Of a stretch of 64,000 nt of DNA, positions 32,952 to 42,710 are shown piece by piece. Made by a program: the position numbers and the translations under genes. The notes under the pieces are model-generated. The model was not told where the DNA came from. It did no database searches and saw only the letters and a list, made by a program, of their open reading frames with translations. Source of the stretch: Caballeronia turbans (GTDB lineage: Bacteria; Pseudomonadota; Gammaproteobacteria; Burkholderiales; Burkholderiaceae). The stretch lies in assembly GCA_001544655.2 (NCBI GenBank), contig FCOD02000024.1:26971-90970 (forward strand). Reading direction: 5' to 3'. The first letter of the stretch is position 1, and each line of letters begins with the position of its first letter.

Positions 32952-33896
32952 ATGAAACGCTTGTGGATCGCGTCGATGGTTGCGGCGATGCTGTCGGGTG
33001 CGTATGCGGCGAACGCCGCCGAGCCCGCCGCGTGCCGAAACGTGCACTTCGCCGATGTCGGCTGGACGGATATCGCCGCGACGACCGGACTTGCATCGAC
33101 GGTTCTCCAGGGGCTGGGCTATAACCCGACAAAGACGATCGCCTCCGTGCCGATCACGTTCGCGGGCGTGAAGAGCAAGCAGATCGACGTGTTCCTCGGC
33201 TACTGGTCGCCGACGATGGACCCGATGATCGACTCGTTCAGGAAAGCGAATCAGGTGAAGGTTCTGCCGACGCCGAACCTGACGGGCGCGAAGTACACGC
33301 TCGCCGTGCCCGATTATGCGTATCAGGCCGGCATCAAGAACTTCAACGACATCGCGAAGAATTACGACAAGCTGGACGGCAAGATCTACGGCATCGAGCC
33401 GGGCAACGATGGCAATGCGCTCATCAAGAAGATGATCGACAACAATATGTACGGGCTCGGCAAGTTCAAGCTCGTGGAATCGAGCGAGGCGGGCATGCTC
33501 GTAGAAGTGAATCGCGCGATCCGCGAGAAGAAGCCGATCGTGTTCCTCGGCTGGGAGCCGCATCCGATGAACGTGCAGATGAAGATCGACTATCTCTCCG
33601 GCGGCGACGATGTGTTCGGTCCCAACTACGGCGAAGCGAAGGTGTTGACCGTCACGCCGACGGACTACGACGCGCGTTGCCCGAACGTCGCGAAGCTCGT
33701 ATCGAACCTGCAGTTCACGACGGACATCGAGAACCACGTGATGCTGCCGATCATGAACAAGACCGATGCCAACAAGGCGGCGCGCGAGTGGCTCAAGGCG
33801 AACCCGGCGGTGCTCGACAAATGGCTTGCGGGCGTGAAGACGTTCGACGGGAAGGACGGGTTGCCGGCGGTTAAGGCTTACGTCGCCGGCAACTGA
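32952..33896 (+). CDS. cbcX: Choline/betaine ABC transporter substrate-binding protein
   Basis: A 314-residue periplasmic protein of the OpuAC/ProX family. The signal peptide is about 1-22 (MKRLWIASMVAAMLSGAYA). The mature part has VHFADVGWTDIAATTGLAST, GVKSKQIDVFLGYWSPTMDP, YGIEPGNDGNALIKKM and VFLGWEPHPMN, whose tryptophan, tyrosine and acidic residues form the aromatic cage for quaternary amines. The segment order resembles choline-binding ChoX. GAGAGAGA lies before the ATG. It is the last gene of the transporter operon. Confidence 0.92.
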   Translation: MKRLWIASMVAAMLSGAYAANAAEPAACRNVHFADVGWTDIAATTGLASTVLQGLGYNPTKTIASVPITFAGVKSKQIDVFLGYWSPTMDPMIDSFRKANQVKVLPTPNLTGAKYTLAVPDYAYQAGIKNFNDIAKNYDKLDGKIYGIEPGNDGNALIKKMIDNNMYGLGKFKLVESSEAGMLVEVNRAIREKKPIVFLGWEPHPMNVQMKIDYLSGGDDVFGPNYGEAKVLTVTPTDYDARCPNVAKLVSNLQFTTDIENHVMLPIMNKTDANKAAREWLKANPAVLDKWLAGVKTFDGKDGLPAVKAYVAGN

Positions 33897-33909
33897 ATGC
33901 AGTGATGCG

Positions 33910-33957
33910 AAGAGGGCCGAAGAGGGCCGAAGAGGGCTGAAGAGGGCTGAAGAGGGC
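33910..33957 (+). repeat. Tandem 10-bp repeat after the transporter operon
   Basis: Nearly five copies of AAGAGGGCYG (33910-33957), the first two with C and the next two with T at the eighth-ninth positions, lie between the binding-protein stop and the convergent aldolase stop. It is a short VNTR-like tract, useful as a strain marker and likely unstable in number. Confidence 0.75.
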
Positions 33958-33960
33958 GCG

Positions 33961-34725
33961 TCAACTCCGGTAATCGGGCTTCGCGCCTTCGATCATCCTC
34001 AGCGCCGCCTCCCATTGCAGCGCCATGATTCCGTCGGACTCGTCCCGCCGATATTGCTCGGCCGTCACCTCGCAAACCTTCTGCGACGGCAGATTCAGTT
34101 CCGCATTGCCCGCCAGCGCGCGAATCTGAATCTCGCAGGCTCTTTCAAGGAAATACATCTCCTGAAACGCCTCCGGAATCGACTTCCCGCAGGTCAGCAA
34201 GCCGTGATTTTTCAGGATCATCGCGTTGTGCGATCCGAGATCGTTGACGAGCCGATCCCGCTCCGCGAGATCCAGCGCGATCCCTTCGTAATCGTGATAC
34301 GCGATGTGCCCGTAGTACTTCAGCGCATGCTGGCTGATCGGCAACAGCCCCTGCTTCTGCGCCGACACCGCCGCGCCCGCCGCCGTATGCGTGTGCACGA
34401 CGCACAGCACATCGGGACGCGCCATATGAACGGCGGAGTGAATCGTGAAGCCCGCCGGATTCACGCGATAGCGCCCCGGATCGTCGCTCGCGCCTGCTTC
34501 GACCGGACGGCCTTCGCTGTCGATGCGCACCAGATCCGATGCGCGCATTTCGTCGAACAGCACGCCATAGCGGTTGATCAGGAAGTGATGGTCCGCTCCC
34601 GGCACGCGCGCGCTGATGTGCGTGAAGATCATGTCGGTCCAGCGGAAGTGCCCGATCACGCGATAAAGCGCCGCCAGTTCGCAACGCACCTTCCATTCTT
34701 CCTGCGAATATCCGTGAGTCTCCAT
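33961..34725 (-). CDS. Class II aldolase/adducin-family protein
   Basis: A 254-residue class II aldolase-fold protein. Metal-binding histidines are visible in VVHTHTAAGAAVSAQ (about 110-124) and in KNHGLLTCGKSIPEAF (about 175), with TDMIFTHISARVPG near residue 30. AAGGAGGAA precedes the ATG at 34725. Family members are sugar-phosphate aldolases, epimerases or decarboxylases, and many lack a known substrate. It is followed upstream by the divergent-minded AraC gene in the same direction (49-base gap), which suggests co-regulation. Confidence 0.83.
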   Translation of the reverse strand: METHGYSQEEWKVRCELAALYRVIGHFRWTDMIFTHISARVPGADHHFLINRYGVLFDEMRASDLVRIDSEGRPVEAGASDDPGRYRVNPAGFTIHSAVHMARPDVLCVVHTHTAAGAAVSAQKQGLLPISQHALKYYGHIAYHDYEGIALDLAERDRLVNDLGSHNAMILKNHGLLTCGKSIPEAFQEMYFLERACEIQIRALAGNAELNLPSQKVCEVTAEQYRRDESDGIMALQWEAALRMIEGAKPDYRS

Positions 34726-34774
34726 GCCGTTCCTCCTTGGATTGATGAGCCGCGGAAAACGTGAACAGATGCTG

Positions 34775-35863
34775 CTAGATCGCCTGGGCGCGGCCCGGGA
34801 AAGTCTCGTCGTAGTCCATTGCCTGAGCGGCTTCCTGCGCATCCTGCGCGCCGCCCTGCTCGCGATACATCATCGGCGGCAGGCCGAATTGCTTGCGGAA
34901 CTCGCGGCCGAGATGCGATGCATCGGAGAAGCCGCAACTCGACGCGATATCCGCCACCGTCTTGTCCGAGCTCGTCAGCAGCCACGCGGCGGTGCGCAGC
35001 CGCACCTGCTTCGCGTACGCCTGCGGCGCCTTGCCGGTTTCCGCCTTGAACAGGCGTTCGAGTTGCCGCGTCGACAGATCGAGCTTGTGCGCGAGTTCAT
35101 CGAGCGTGAGCGAGCGCCCGACGTGCTGCTCCATCAGCAGGATCGCACGTTTCACCTTCGGATGCGTCGCGGGCGCGAGACCCGGCGGATGCGGCTGCGG
35201 CGCGTTGCCCTTCTGCATGTCATCGACGAGCAGGATGCGCAGCGCCTTTTGCACCGTGGCCGTTTCGAAATGACGCAGGAGAACGGCGGCGGCGACATCG
35301 ATCGAGGCGCGCCCGCCCGAACACGTAATGCGCCTTCTGTCGATCACGAAGAGGCGGTCTGCGACGAGCGCTTTCTCGTCGGCGTGCGGGAACCGCTCGA
35401 TGAAGTCCCAGTAATGAAACCAGCTCACGCAGATGCGATGCCCTTCGAGCACGCCCGCGCGCATCAGCGAAAACACGCCCGTGCACATGCCGACCATCGT
35501 CGCGTTCGCCGAGGCCGCGCGGCGGATGAACTGCAGCGTCGCCTCGCTGGTGGCCGGGCCGGAATGCAGCAGGCCGCCGACCACGACGACGTAATCGAAC
35601 GGCTCGGCCTGATCGTAGGTTTCCCACGGCGTGATCTGAATGCCGCAGCTCGCGCGCACCGGCGCGAGCGTCTCGCCGATCACGCTCCACGAGCAGCGTA
35701 CCGGACGGCTGAAATCGCCTTCGTCGGCGGAGAGGCGCAACAGGTCGACGAAACCGGCGAACGCGGTCAGCGTGAAGTTCGGCAACAGGATGATGCCGAA
35801 GCGGATGCGCGATTTCGACTGACCGTCGACGGATGACGGCGGAAGCTGCTCTGCGGCGTTCAT
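34775..35863 (-). CDS. GlxA-family AraC-type regulator
   Basis: A 362-residue regulator with a DJ-1/PfpI domain (about 20-195; FGIILLPNFTLTAFAGFVDL, MVGMCTGVFSLMRAGVLEGH) and a C-terminal AraC domain (about 245-345; LTLDELAHKLDLSTRQLERL, VADIASSCGFSDASHLGREF). It is clearly more distant from the regulators at 31864 and 62469 than those are from each other. The aldolase-fold gene follows in the same direction. The ATG at 35863 (MNAAEQLPPS) was chosen; another in-frame ATG at 35905 adds 14 residues and neither has a good ribosome-binding site. The effector is unknown. Confidence 0.87.
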   Translation of the reverse strand: MNAAEQLPPSSVDGQSKSRIRFGIILLPNFTLTAFAGFVDLLRLSADEGDFSRPVRCSWSVIGETLAPVRASCGIQITPWETYDQAEPFDYVVVVGGLLHSGPATSEATLQFIRRAASANATMVGMCTGVFSLMRAGVLEGHRICVSWFHYWDFIERFPHADEKALVADRLFVIDRRRITCSGGRASIDVAAAVLLRHFETATVQKALRILLVDDMQKGNAPQPHPPGLAPATHPKVKRAILLMEQHVGRSLTLDELAHKLDLSTRQLERLFKAETGKAPQAYAKQVRLRTAAWLLTSSDKTVADIASSCGFSDASHLGREFRKQFGLPPMMYREQGGAQDAQEAAQAMDYDETFPGRAQAI

Positions 35864-36002
35864 GCGGGAGACATGCGGCTGGACGTTATCCAGCGAGCAT
35901 AACACTCGGCTGCGAGCCTCGGGGGCGCGTCAGAAATGCAAACGCGGCCGGCGTCGCGTGACGGCGGCCGCGTGATTCGAAACGGATGAAACAGGAAGCG
36001 CT

Positions 36003-36317
36003 TCAGCCGCCGAGCACGGCGAACGCCCAGGCGAAGGCGCTACCGACGAGCGCGCCGATCGAGCGGCCGAGCACGCTCGCGATCGTGTAATCGCCCCAGC
36101 GCTGCTCGATTTCGGCCTTCAACACGCCGAAATAGCGCAGCACGGGATCGATTGAGCTGAGCAGCATCAGCGCTGCCCAGACGGGCGCCTCGCGCGTGAG
36201 CACGCGATCCACCGCGAGAAGGTCGAGGGCCTGGAGCGTGCCGACGACAAGGACGCCGATGACAAAAGCGAGAGTCCAGGATTTGAAGAACTGATCGGGT
36301 AAGGCGTGAGATTCCAT
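36003..36317 (-). CDS. Hypothetical small membrane protein
   Basis: A 104-residue protein with probable membrane helices at about 14-32 (TLAFVIGVLVVGTLQALDLL), 46-62 (VWAALMLLSSIDPVLRY) and 85-103 (SIGALVGSAFAWAFAVLGG). I do not recognise the family. It stands alone between the AraC gene and the serine dehydratase promoter region. Confidence 0.6.
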   Translation of the reverse strand: MESHALPDQFFKSWTLAFVIGVLVVGTLQALDLLAVDRVLTREAPVWAALMLLSSIDPVLRYFGVLKAEIEQRWGDYTIASVLGRSIGALVGSAFAWAFAVLGG

Positions 36318-36711
36318 CGATGCAAACCGGAGAAGCGGGAGAAGGGCGGAACGTGAACCGAAGCCTCTTGGCGCGGCTCGTCTGAGAACCTAGGGAATAT
36401 ACCGACGCCTGTTCGCGCGTCGCTTCGGACCAGTCTCAAAAATGTGGAAAGTGCAACGAAGATGCGCAAAAACGCGCCGCGTGCGAAATGCTCTGTTATC
36501 GCAATTGGCATTGGTGAGTGTCACGGAGCCGCGAATGCGCCGGAAACCATCGTAAAAACGCCACCGCCTTACGGCGTTTGAAGCCCTGACGCCGCGGTCC
36601 CATTTCGATGGCGCTTTTGTTCTATCGAGTCCTTTCAGGGTTTGGTGCAATGAACGCCATACCGAAACCACGGTCGCGCATCGTGCGCCACGCCAAAACT
36701 CAGGGACAACC
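36318..36711 (+). promoter_or_regulatory. Long leader upstream of serine dehydratase
   Basis: 394 bases without a supportable gene. The one structure I can point to is AAACGCC (36556-36562) with GGCGTTT (36573-36579), a 7-bp hairpin about 130 bases before the sdaA start that could be an attenuator or upstream terminator. I looked for the conserved bulges of the glycine riboswitch and did not find them. Confidence 0.45.
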
Positions 36712-38106
36712 ATGAACGTCAGCGTCTTCGATCTGTTCAAGATCGGCATCGGACCGTCCAGCTCGCATACCGTCGGGCCGATGATCGCGGCGTGCCGTTT
36801 CGCATCGCATGTCGAGGACGCCAATCTGCTCGCCTTCGTGACCCGCGTGCGCGCCGAACTGTTCGGCTCGCTCGGTGCGACCGGCAAGGGCCACGGCACC
36901 GACAAGGCCGTGCTGCTCGGCCTCGAAGGCAATCTGCCCGATCTCATCGATCCCGACGTGATCGCGCCGCGCCTTGCCGAGATCCGCGCGACCAAGCGCC
37001 TGAAGCTGCTCGGCAAGCATGAGGTCGTGTTCGAGGAACGCGAGCATATCGGCTTCTATCGCAAGCTGATGCCGGGCGCGCCGGGGTCGAGCATCGTGCA
37101 TCCGAACGGCATGCGCTTTCAGGCGTTCGACGAGAACGGCCAGTTGCTCGTCGAGAAGGAGTATTTCTCGGTCGGCGGCGGCTTCGTCGTGAATCGCGAA
37201 GGCGATCGCGTGAACGGTCTGCGCGTCGGCAACACGGTGCCGCATCCGTTTCGCACCGGCGACGACCTGATGCGCGTCTGCGAGGAGACGGGTCTGTCCA
37301 TCGCCGAAGTGACGATGCACAACGAGTGCGCGAACCGCACCGAAGCCGAAGTGCGCGAAGGCCTGCTCGCCGTGTGGCGCGTGATGGCCGCGTGCGTCGA
37401 GCGCGGCTGCAAGGAGCGCGGCGAGTTGCCCGGTCCGATGCATGTGAAGCGCCGCGCAGCCGATCTGAGCGCCTCGTTGCGCTCGCGTTCCGAAGAGTCG
37501 CTGCGCGATCCCCTGTCGATGCTCGACTGGGTCAATCTCTACGCGATGGCCGTCAACGAGGAAAACGCATCGGGCGGCCGCGTCGTTACCGCGCCGACCA
37601 ATGGCGCGGCCGGCGTGATTCCCGCCGTGCTGCACTACTACGTGAAGTTCATGCACGGCTCGAACGACGAAGGCATCGTGCGCTTCCTGCTCACCGCGGC
37701 CGCCATCGGCATCATCTACAAGGAGACGGCTTCGATCTCCGGCGCGGAAGTCGGCTGTCAGGGCGAAGTCGGCGTCGCGTGCTCGATGGCCGCGGCCGCG
37801 CTCGCCGCCGTGATGGGCGGCACGCCCGCGCAAGTGGAGAACGCCGCGGAAATCGGCATGGAACATAACCTCGGCATGACCTGCGATCCGGTCGGCGGGC
37901 TGGTGCAGATTCCGTGCATCGAGCGCAACGCGATGGGCGCGATCAAGGCGATCAACGCCGCGCGCATGGCGATGAAGGGCGACGGCAAGCACTACGTGTC
38001 GCTCGATTCGGTCATCAAGACGATGCGTGAGACCGGCGCCGATATGAAGACGAAATACAAGGAGACGTCGCGCGGTGGCCTCGCCGTCAACGTCATCGAA
38101 TGCTGA
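36712..38106 (+). CDS. sdaA: L-serine ammonia-lyase (iron-sulfur type)
   Basis: A 464-residue single-chain L-serine dehydratase that converts serine to pyruvate and ammonia. The N-terminal beta domain starts [20 protein letters not shown], with VGPM after it, the substrate-binding SSSHT motif. The [4Fe-4S] ligands are in [17 protein letters not shown] (about 344-360) and [14 protein letters not shown] (about 387-400). AGGGAC precedes the ATG. Placed just before soxBDAG, it completes conversion of betaine carbon via glycine and serine to pyruvate. In P. aeruginosa, sdaB sits in the matching cluster. Confidence 0.95.
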   Translation: MNVSVFDLFKIGIGPSSSHTVGPMIAACRFASHVEDANLLAFVTRVRAELFGSLGATGKGHGTDKAVLLGLEGNLPDLIDPDVIAPRLAEIRATKRLKLLGKHEVVFEEREHIGFYRKLMPGAPGSSIVHPNGMRFQAFDENGQLLVEKEYFSVGGGFVVNREGDRVNGLRVGNTVPHPFRTGDDLMRVCEETGLSIAEVTMHNECANRTEAEVREGLLAVWRVMAACVERGCKERGELPGPMHVKRRAADLSASLRSRSEESLRDPLSMLDWVNLYAMAVNEENASGGRVVTAPTNGAAGVIPAVLHYYVKFMHGSNDEGIVRFLLTAAAIGIIYKETASISGAEVGCQGEVGVACSMAAAALAAVMGGTPAQVENAAEIGMEHNLGMTCDPVGGLVQIPCIERNAMGAIKAINAARMAMKGDGKHYVSLDSVIKTMRETGADMKTKYKETSRGGLAVNVIEC

Positions 38107-38146
38107 ATTGCCCAAACGCATAAACCCTGCACCATAGGAAACACCC

Positions 38147-39391
38147 ATGAGCCGCTACTCGATATTCAGCCTGCTGCGCAACGGCATGTCGTATCACGAG
38201 AACTGGGAACGCCAGTGGCGAAGTCCCGAGCCGAAGCGCGAGTACGACGTCGTGATCGTCGGCGGCGGCGGTCATGGTCTCGCGACCGCGTATTACCTCG
38301 CGAAAGAGCACGGCATCACGAACGTCGCGATTCTCGAGAAGGGATGGATCGGCGGCGGCAATACCGCGCGCAACACGACCATCGTGCGCTCGAACTATCT
38401 GTGGGACGAATCGGCTGCGCTGTATGAGAAAGCGATGAAGCTGTGGGAAGGCCTCTCGCAAGACCTCAACTACAACGTGATGTTCTCGCAGCGCGGCGTG
38501 ATGAATCTCGCGCACACGCTGCAGGACGTGCGCGACACCGAGCGCCGCGTGAACGCGAACCGCCTGAATGGCGTCGATGCCGAGTTCCTCACGCCGCAGC
38601 AGATCAAGGAAATCGAGCCGACGATCAATCTCAACAGCCGCTATCCGGTGCTGGGCGCGTCGATTCAGCGTCGCGGCGGCGTCGCGCGTCACGATGCGGT
38701 CGCGTGGGGCTTCGCGCGCGGCGCGGACCAGGCGGGCGTCGACATCATCCAGAACTGCCAGGTGGTGGGCATTCGCCGTGACGGCAATCAGGTGACGGGC
38801 GTCGATACGACCAAGGGCTTCATCAAGGCGAAGAAGGTCGCGATCGTCGCGGCGGGCAACACGACGACGCTCGCGGACATGGCCGGCGTGCGTCTGCCGC
38901 TCGAAAGCCATCCGCTGCAGGCGCTCGTGTCGGAGCCGATCAAGCCGGTCGTGAACACGGTCGTGATGTCCAACGCGGTGCACGCGTACATCAGCCAGTC
39001 CGACAAGGGCGATCTCGTGATCGGCGCGGGCGTTGATCAGTACACGGGCTTCGGTCAGCGCGGCAGCTTCCACATCATCGAAGGCACGCTGGAAGCGATC
39101 GTCGAAATGTTCCCGGTGTTCTCGCGCGTGCGCATGAATCGCCAGTGGGGCGGCATCGTCGATGTCTCGCCGGATGCGTGCCCGATCATCTCCAAGACCG
39201 ACGTGAAGGGGCTCTACTTCAACTGCGGCTGGGGCACGGGCGGCTTCAAGGCGACGCCGGGCTCGGGCTGGGCCTACGCGCACACGATCGCGAAGGACGA
39301 GCCGCATGCGTTGAACGCGCCGTTCTCGCTGGATCGCTTCTATACCGGTCATCTCATCGACGAACACGGCGCGGCTGCCGTGGCTCACTAA
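38147..39391 (+). CDS. soxB: Sarcosine oxidase beta subunit
   Basis: A 414-residue flavoprotein subunit of heterotetrameric sarcosine oxidase. The FAD-binding GxGxxG motif is [20 protein letters not shown] (about 31-50), followed by [20 protein letters not shown], the region carrying the covalent FMN His in this family (near residue 170: [14 protein letters not shown]). [20 protein letters not shown] is near the C-terminus. It oxidises sarcosine to glycine, with formaldehyde passed to tetrahydrofolate on the alpha subunit. First gene of soxBDAG, 40 bases after sdaA. Confidence 0.95.
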   Translation: MSRYSIFSLLRNGMSYHENWERQWRSPEPKREYDVVIVGGGGHGLATAYYLAKEHGITNVAILEKGWIGGGNTARNTTIVRSNYLWDESAALYEKAMKLWEGLSQDLNYNVMFSQRGVMNLAHTLQDVRDTERRVNANRLNGVDAEFLTPQQIKEIEPTINLNSRYPVLGASIQRRGGVARHDAVAWGFARGADQAGVDIIQNCQVVGIRRDGNQVTGVDTTKGFIKAKKVAIVAAGNTTTLADMAGVRLPLESHPLQALVSEPIKPVVNTVVMSNAVHAYISQSDKGDLVIGAGVDQYTGFGQRGSFHIIEGTLEAIVEMFPVFSRVRMNRQWGGIVDVSPDACPIISKTDVKGLYFNCGWGTGGFKATPGSGWAYAHTIAKDEPHALNAPFSLDRFYTGHLIDEHGAAAVAH

Positions 39392-39411
39392 CCGCATCGA
39401 GGAAAAGAAAC

Positions 39412-39711
39412 ATGTTGCTGATCGAATGCCCCTGGTGCGGGCCGCGCGCCGAAACCGAATTCTCGTGCGGCGGCGAAGCGGATATTGCACGTCCGCTCGA
39501 CACGGAAAAGCTCACCGACCGCGAATGGGGCGACTACCTCTTCATGCGCAAGAATCCGCGCGGCGTGCATCGCGAGCAATGGATGCACGCGCAAGGCTGC
39601 CGCCGCTGGTTCAAGGCGCAGCGCGACACGGTGAGTTATGAAATCCAGGGCTACGAGACGTTCGACCGTCCGCTGGCTGTGATGCAAGACAACGGAGGCA
39701 CGTCGAAATGA
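39412..39711 (+). CDS. soxD: Sarcosine oxidase delta subunit
   Basis: A 99-residue zinc-binding subunit. It begins MLLIECPWCGPRAETEFSCG, with Cys6 and Cys9, and continues DREWGDYLFMRKNPRGVHRE and MHAQGCRRWFKAQRDT, whose His and Cys complete the zinc site. GAGG lies upstream of the ATG. Its stop shares ATGA with the soxA start, so translation is coupled. Confidence 0.94.
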   Translation: MLLIECPWCGPRAETEFSCGGEADIARPLDTEKLTDREWGDYLFMRKNPRGVHREQWMHAQGCRRWFKAQRDTVSYEIQGYETFDRPLAVMQDNGGTSK

Positions 39712-42710
39712 GCCAGAAAGACCGACTCGGCGTAGGCGGCCGCATCAATCGCGCGATCCCCGTCACCTTCACGTTCAACGGCAAGACGTATCAGGGCTAT
39801 GAAGGCGATACGCTCGCATCCGCGCTGCTCGCGAACGGCGAGCGCTTCATTGCGCGCAGCTGGAAATACCACCGTCCGCGCGGGATCGTCACCGCGGGCG
39901 TGGAAGAACCGAATGCAGTCGTGCAACTCGAAACCGGCGCGTACACGGTGCCGAATGCCCGTGCGACGGAAGTCGAGCTGTATCAGGGTCTCGTCGCGGC
40001 GAGCGTGAACGCGAAGCCGAGCATCGAGAACGATCGCATGGCGGTCAATCAGAAGATCGCGCGCTTTATTCCCGCGGGCTTCTACTACAAGACGTTCATG
40101 TGGCCGCGCAAGCTCTGGCCGAAGTACGAAGAAGTGATCCGCGACGCGGCGGGCCTCGGCGAAGCGCCGAAGCATCTCGACGCCGATCGCTACGACAAGT
40201 GCTTCGCGCACTGCGATGTGCTCGTGGTCGGCGGCGGCCCTTCGGGTCTTGCGGCGGCGCATGCGGCCGGCATGTCGGGCGCGCGCGTGATTCTGGTCGA
40301 CGATCAGCGCGAACTCGGCGGCTCGCTGCTGTCATGCCGCGCGGAGATCGATGGCAAGCCCGCAATGCAATGGGTGCAGAAGATCGAAGCCGAACTGCGC
40401 AAAATGCCTGACGTGAAGGTTCTTTCGCGCAGCACGGCGTTCGGCTATCAGGATCACAACCTCGTCACGATCACGCAGCGCCTGACGGAGCATTTGCCCG
40501 TGTCGCGGCGCAAGGGCACGCGTGAACTGATGTGGAAAGTGCGTGCGAAACGCGTGGTGCTCGCGACCGGCGCGCACGAGCGTCCGATCGTCTTCGGCAA
40601 TAACGATCTGCCCGGTGTGATGCTCGCATCGGCGGTGTCGACGTATCTGCATCGCTATGCGGTGCTGCCCGGCCGTCGCGCCGTCGTCTTCACGAACAAC
40701 GACGACGCGTATCAATGCGCGCTCGATCTGAAGACCGCAGGCGCCGACGTGACCGTCGTCGATCCGCGTCCGGCCGAATCGAAAGGCACGTTGCCCGCGG
40801 CGGCGCGTCGCTATGGCGTGCGCGTGATGAACAACGCGGTGATCACCGTGGCGCGCGGCAAGCTGCGTGTCGCGTCGGTGGAAGTGGCTTCGTATGCGAA
40901 GGGTGAGATCGGCCAGAAGCAGACGGAACTGCAATGCGATCTCGTCGCGATGTCGGGCGGCTGGAGCCCGGTGCTGCACCTCTTCGCGCAATCGGGCGGC
41001 AAGGCGCACTGGCACGACGAGAAGGCGTGCTTCGTTCCGGGCAAGGCGATGCAACTGGAAAGCAGCGTCGGCGCATGCGCGGGCGAGTTCTCGCTGGCGC
41101 GCGGCATCCGTCTCGGCGGCGATGCGGGCGTGGAAGCGGCGCGTGCGGCGGGTCATATCGTCGTGAAGCCGAATGCCGTGCAGGTCGCTGAAATCGTCGA
41201 AGCGCCGATGATGCCGCTGTGGATCGTCGGGAACCGGGACATGGCGACGCGCGGTCCCAAGCAGTTCGTCGATTTCCAGAACGATGTGTCCGCGGCGGAC
41301 ATCTATCTGGCGGCACGCGAAGGCTTCGAATCCGTCGAGCACGTGAAGCGCTATACGGCGATGGGCTTCGGCACCGACCAGGGCAAGCTCGGCAACATCA
41401 ACGGCATGGCAATTCTCGCGCAGGCGCTCGGCAAGACGATTCCCGAGACCGGCACGACGACCTTCCGCCCGAACTACACGCCTGTCACGTTCGGCACGTT
41501 CGCGGGCCGCGAGCTCGGCGAGTTTCTCGATCCGGTACGCAAGACCGCGATTCACGAATGGCACGTCGAGAACGGCGCGATGTTCGAGGATGTCGGCAAC
41601 TGGAAGCGTCCCTGGTATTACCCGAAGGCCGGCGAGGACATGCACGCGGCGGTCGCGCGTGAATCGCTCGCGGTGCGTCAGAGCGTCGGCATTCTCGATG
41701 CATCGACGCTCGGCAAGATCGACATTCAGGGCCCGGACTCCGCGAAGCTGCTGAACTGGATGTACACGAATCCATGGAGCAAGCTCGAAGTCGGCAAATG
41801 CCGCTATGGCCTGATGCTCGACGAGAACGGCATGATCTTCGACGACGGCGTCACGGTGCGCCTCGGCGAACAGCACTACATGATGACGACGACCACCGGC
41901 GGTGCGGCGCGCGTGCTGACGTGGCTCGAACGCTGGCTGCAGACAGAATGGCCCGACATGCGCGTGCGTCTCGCATCGGTGACGGATCACTGGGCAACGT
42001 TCGCGGTCGTCGGCCCGAACAGCCGCAAGGTGCTGCAGAAGGTGTGTCACGACATCGACTTCGCGAACGCGGCGTTCCCGTTCATGAGCTATCGCGATGG
42101 CACGGTCGCGGGCGCATCGGCGCGCGTGATGCGCATCAGCTTCTCGGGCGAGCTCGCTTATGAGGTGAACGTGCCGGCGAACGTCGGACGCGCGGTGTGG
42201 GAAGCGCTCATGCTTGCGGGCGCGGAATTCGACATCACGCCGTACGGCACGGAAACGATGCACGTGCTGCGCGCGGAAAAGGGCTACATCATCGTCGGAC
42301 AGGATACGGACGGTTCGATGACGCCGTACGACCTCGGCATGGGCGGGTTGGTCGCGAAGTCGAAGGACTTCATCGGCAAGCGTTCGCTGACGCGATCGGA
42401 TACGGCGAAGCCCGGGCGCAAGCAGTTCGTCGGCCTCCTGACCGATGATCCTTCGTTCGTGCTGCCCGAGGGCGCGCAGATCGTCGCGGGTCCGTTCCAC
42501 GGCGATACCGCGCCGATGCTCGGTCACGTCACGTCGAGCTATTACAGCCCTATTTTGAAGCGCTCGATTGCATTGGCCGTGGTGAAGGGCGGCCTCGAAA
42601 AGATCGGCGAATCGGTCATGATTCCGCTCGCGAACGGCAAGCGGATCAACGCGAAAATCACCAGTTCGGTGTTCTACGACAGCGAAGGAGCACGTCAGCA
42701 TGTTGAATGA
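39708..42710 (+). CDS. soxA: Sarcosine oxidase alpha subunit
   Basis: A 1000-residue subunit. The N-terminal ferredoxin-like region (RINRAIPVTFTFNGKTYQGY, then WKYHRPRGIVTAGVEEPNA) precedes an NAD-binding Rossmann domain (VLVVGGGPSGLAAAHAAGMS, about 175-195). The C-terminal 400 residues (from about 600) resemble GcvT, the tetrahydrofolate-binding aminomethyltransferase domain that captures formaldehyde as 5,10-methylene-THF (GILDASTLGKIDIQGPDSAK, then MRISFSGELAYEVNVP). Length agrees with the family. It overlaps soxG by 11 bases. Confidence 0.96.
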   Translation: MSQKDRLGVGGRINRAIPVTFTFNGKTYQGYEGDTLASALLANGERFIARSWKYHRPRGIVTAGVEEPNAVVQLETGAYTVPNARATEVELYQGLVAASVNAKPSIENDRMAVNQKIARFIPAGFYYKTFMWPRKLWPKYEEVIRDAAGLGEAPKHLDADRYDKCFAHCDVLVVGGGPSGLAAAHAAGMSGARVILVDDQRELGGSLLSCRAEIDGKPAMQWVQKIEAELRKMPDVKVLSRSTAFGYQDHNLVTITQRLTEHLPVSRRKGTRELMWKVRAKRVVLATGAHERPIVFGNNDLPGVMLASAVSTYLHRYAVLPGRRAVVFTNNDDAYQCALDLKTAGADVTVVDPRPAESKGTLPAAARRYGVRVMNNAVITVARGKLRVASVEVASYAKGEIGQKQTELQCDLVAMSGGWSPVLHLFAQSGGKAHWHDEKACFVPGKAMQLESSVGACAGEFSLARGIRLGGDAGVEAARAAGHIVVKPNAVQVAEIVEAPMMPLWIVGNRDMATRGPKQFVDFQNDVSAADIYLAAREGFESVEHVKRYTAMGFGTDQGKLGNINGMAILAQALGKTIPETGTTTFRPNYTPVTFGTFAGRELGEFLDPVRKTAIHEWHVENGAMFEDVGNWKRPWYYPKAGEDMHAAVARESLAVRQSVGILDASTLGKIDIQGPDSAKLLNWMYTNPWSKLEVGKCRYGLMLDENGMIFDDGVTVRLGEQHYMMTTTTGGAARVLTWLERWLQTEWPDMRVRLASVTDHWATFAVVGPNSRKVLQKVCHDIDFANAAFPFMSYRDGTVAGASARVMRISFSGELAYEVNVPANVGRAVWEALMLAGAEFDITPYGTETMHVLRAEKGYIIVGQDTDGSMTPYDLGMGGLVAKSKDFIGKRSLTRSDTAKPGRKQFVGLLTDDPSFVLPEGAQIVAGPFHGDTAPMLGHVTSSYYSPILKRSIALAVVKGGLEKIGESVMIPLANGKRINAKITSSVFYDSEGARQHVE

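Noticed and set aside
36318-36711. Glycine riboswitch upstream of serine dehydratase
   Set aside because: The region is long enough but lacks the conserved glycine aptamer cores; only a simple hairpin is visible.
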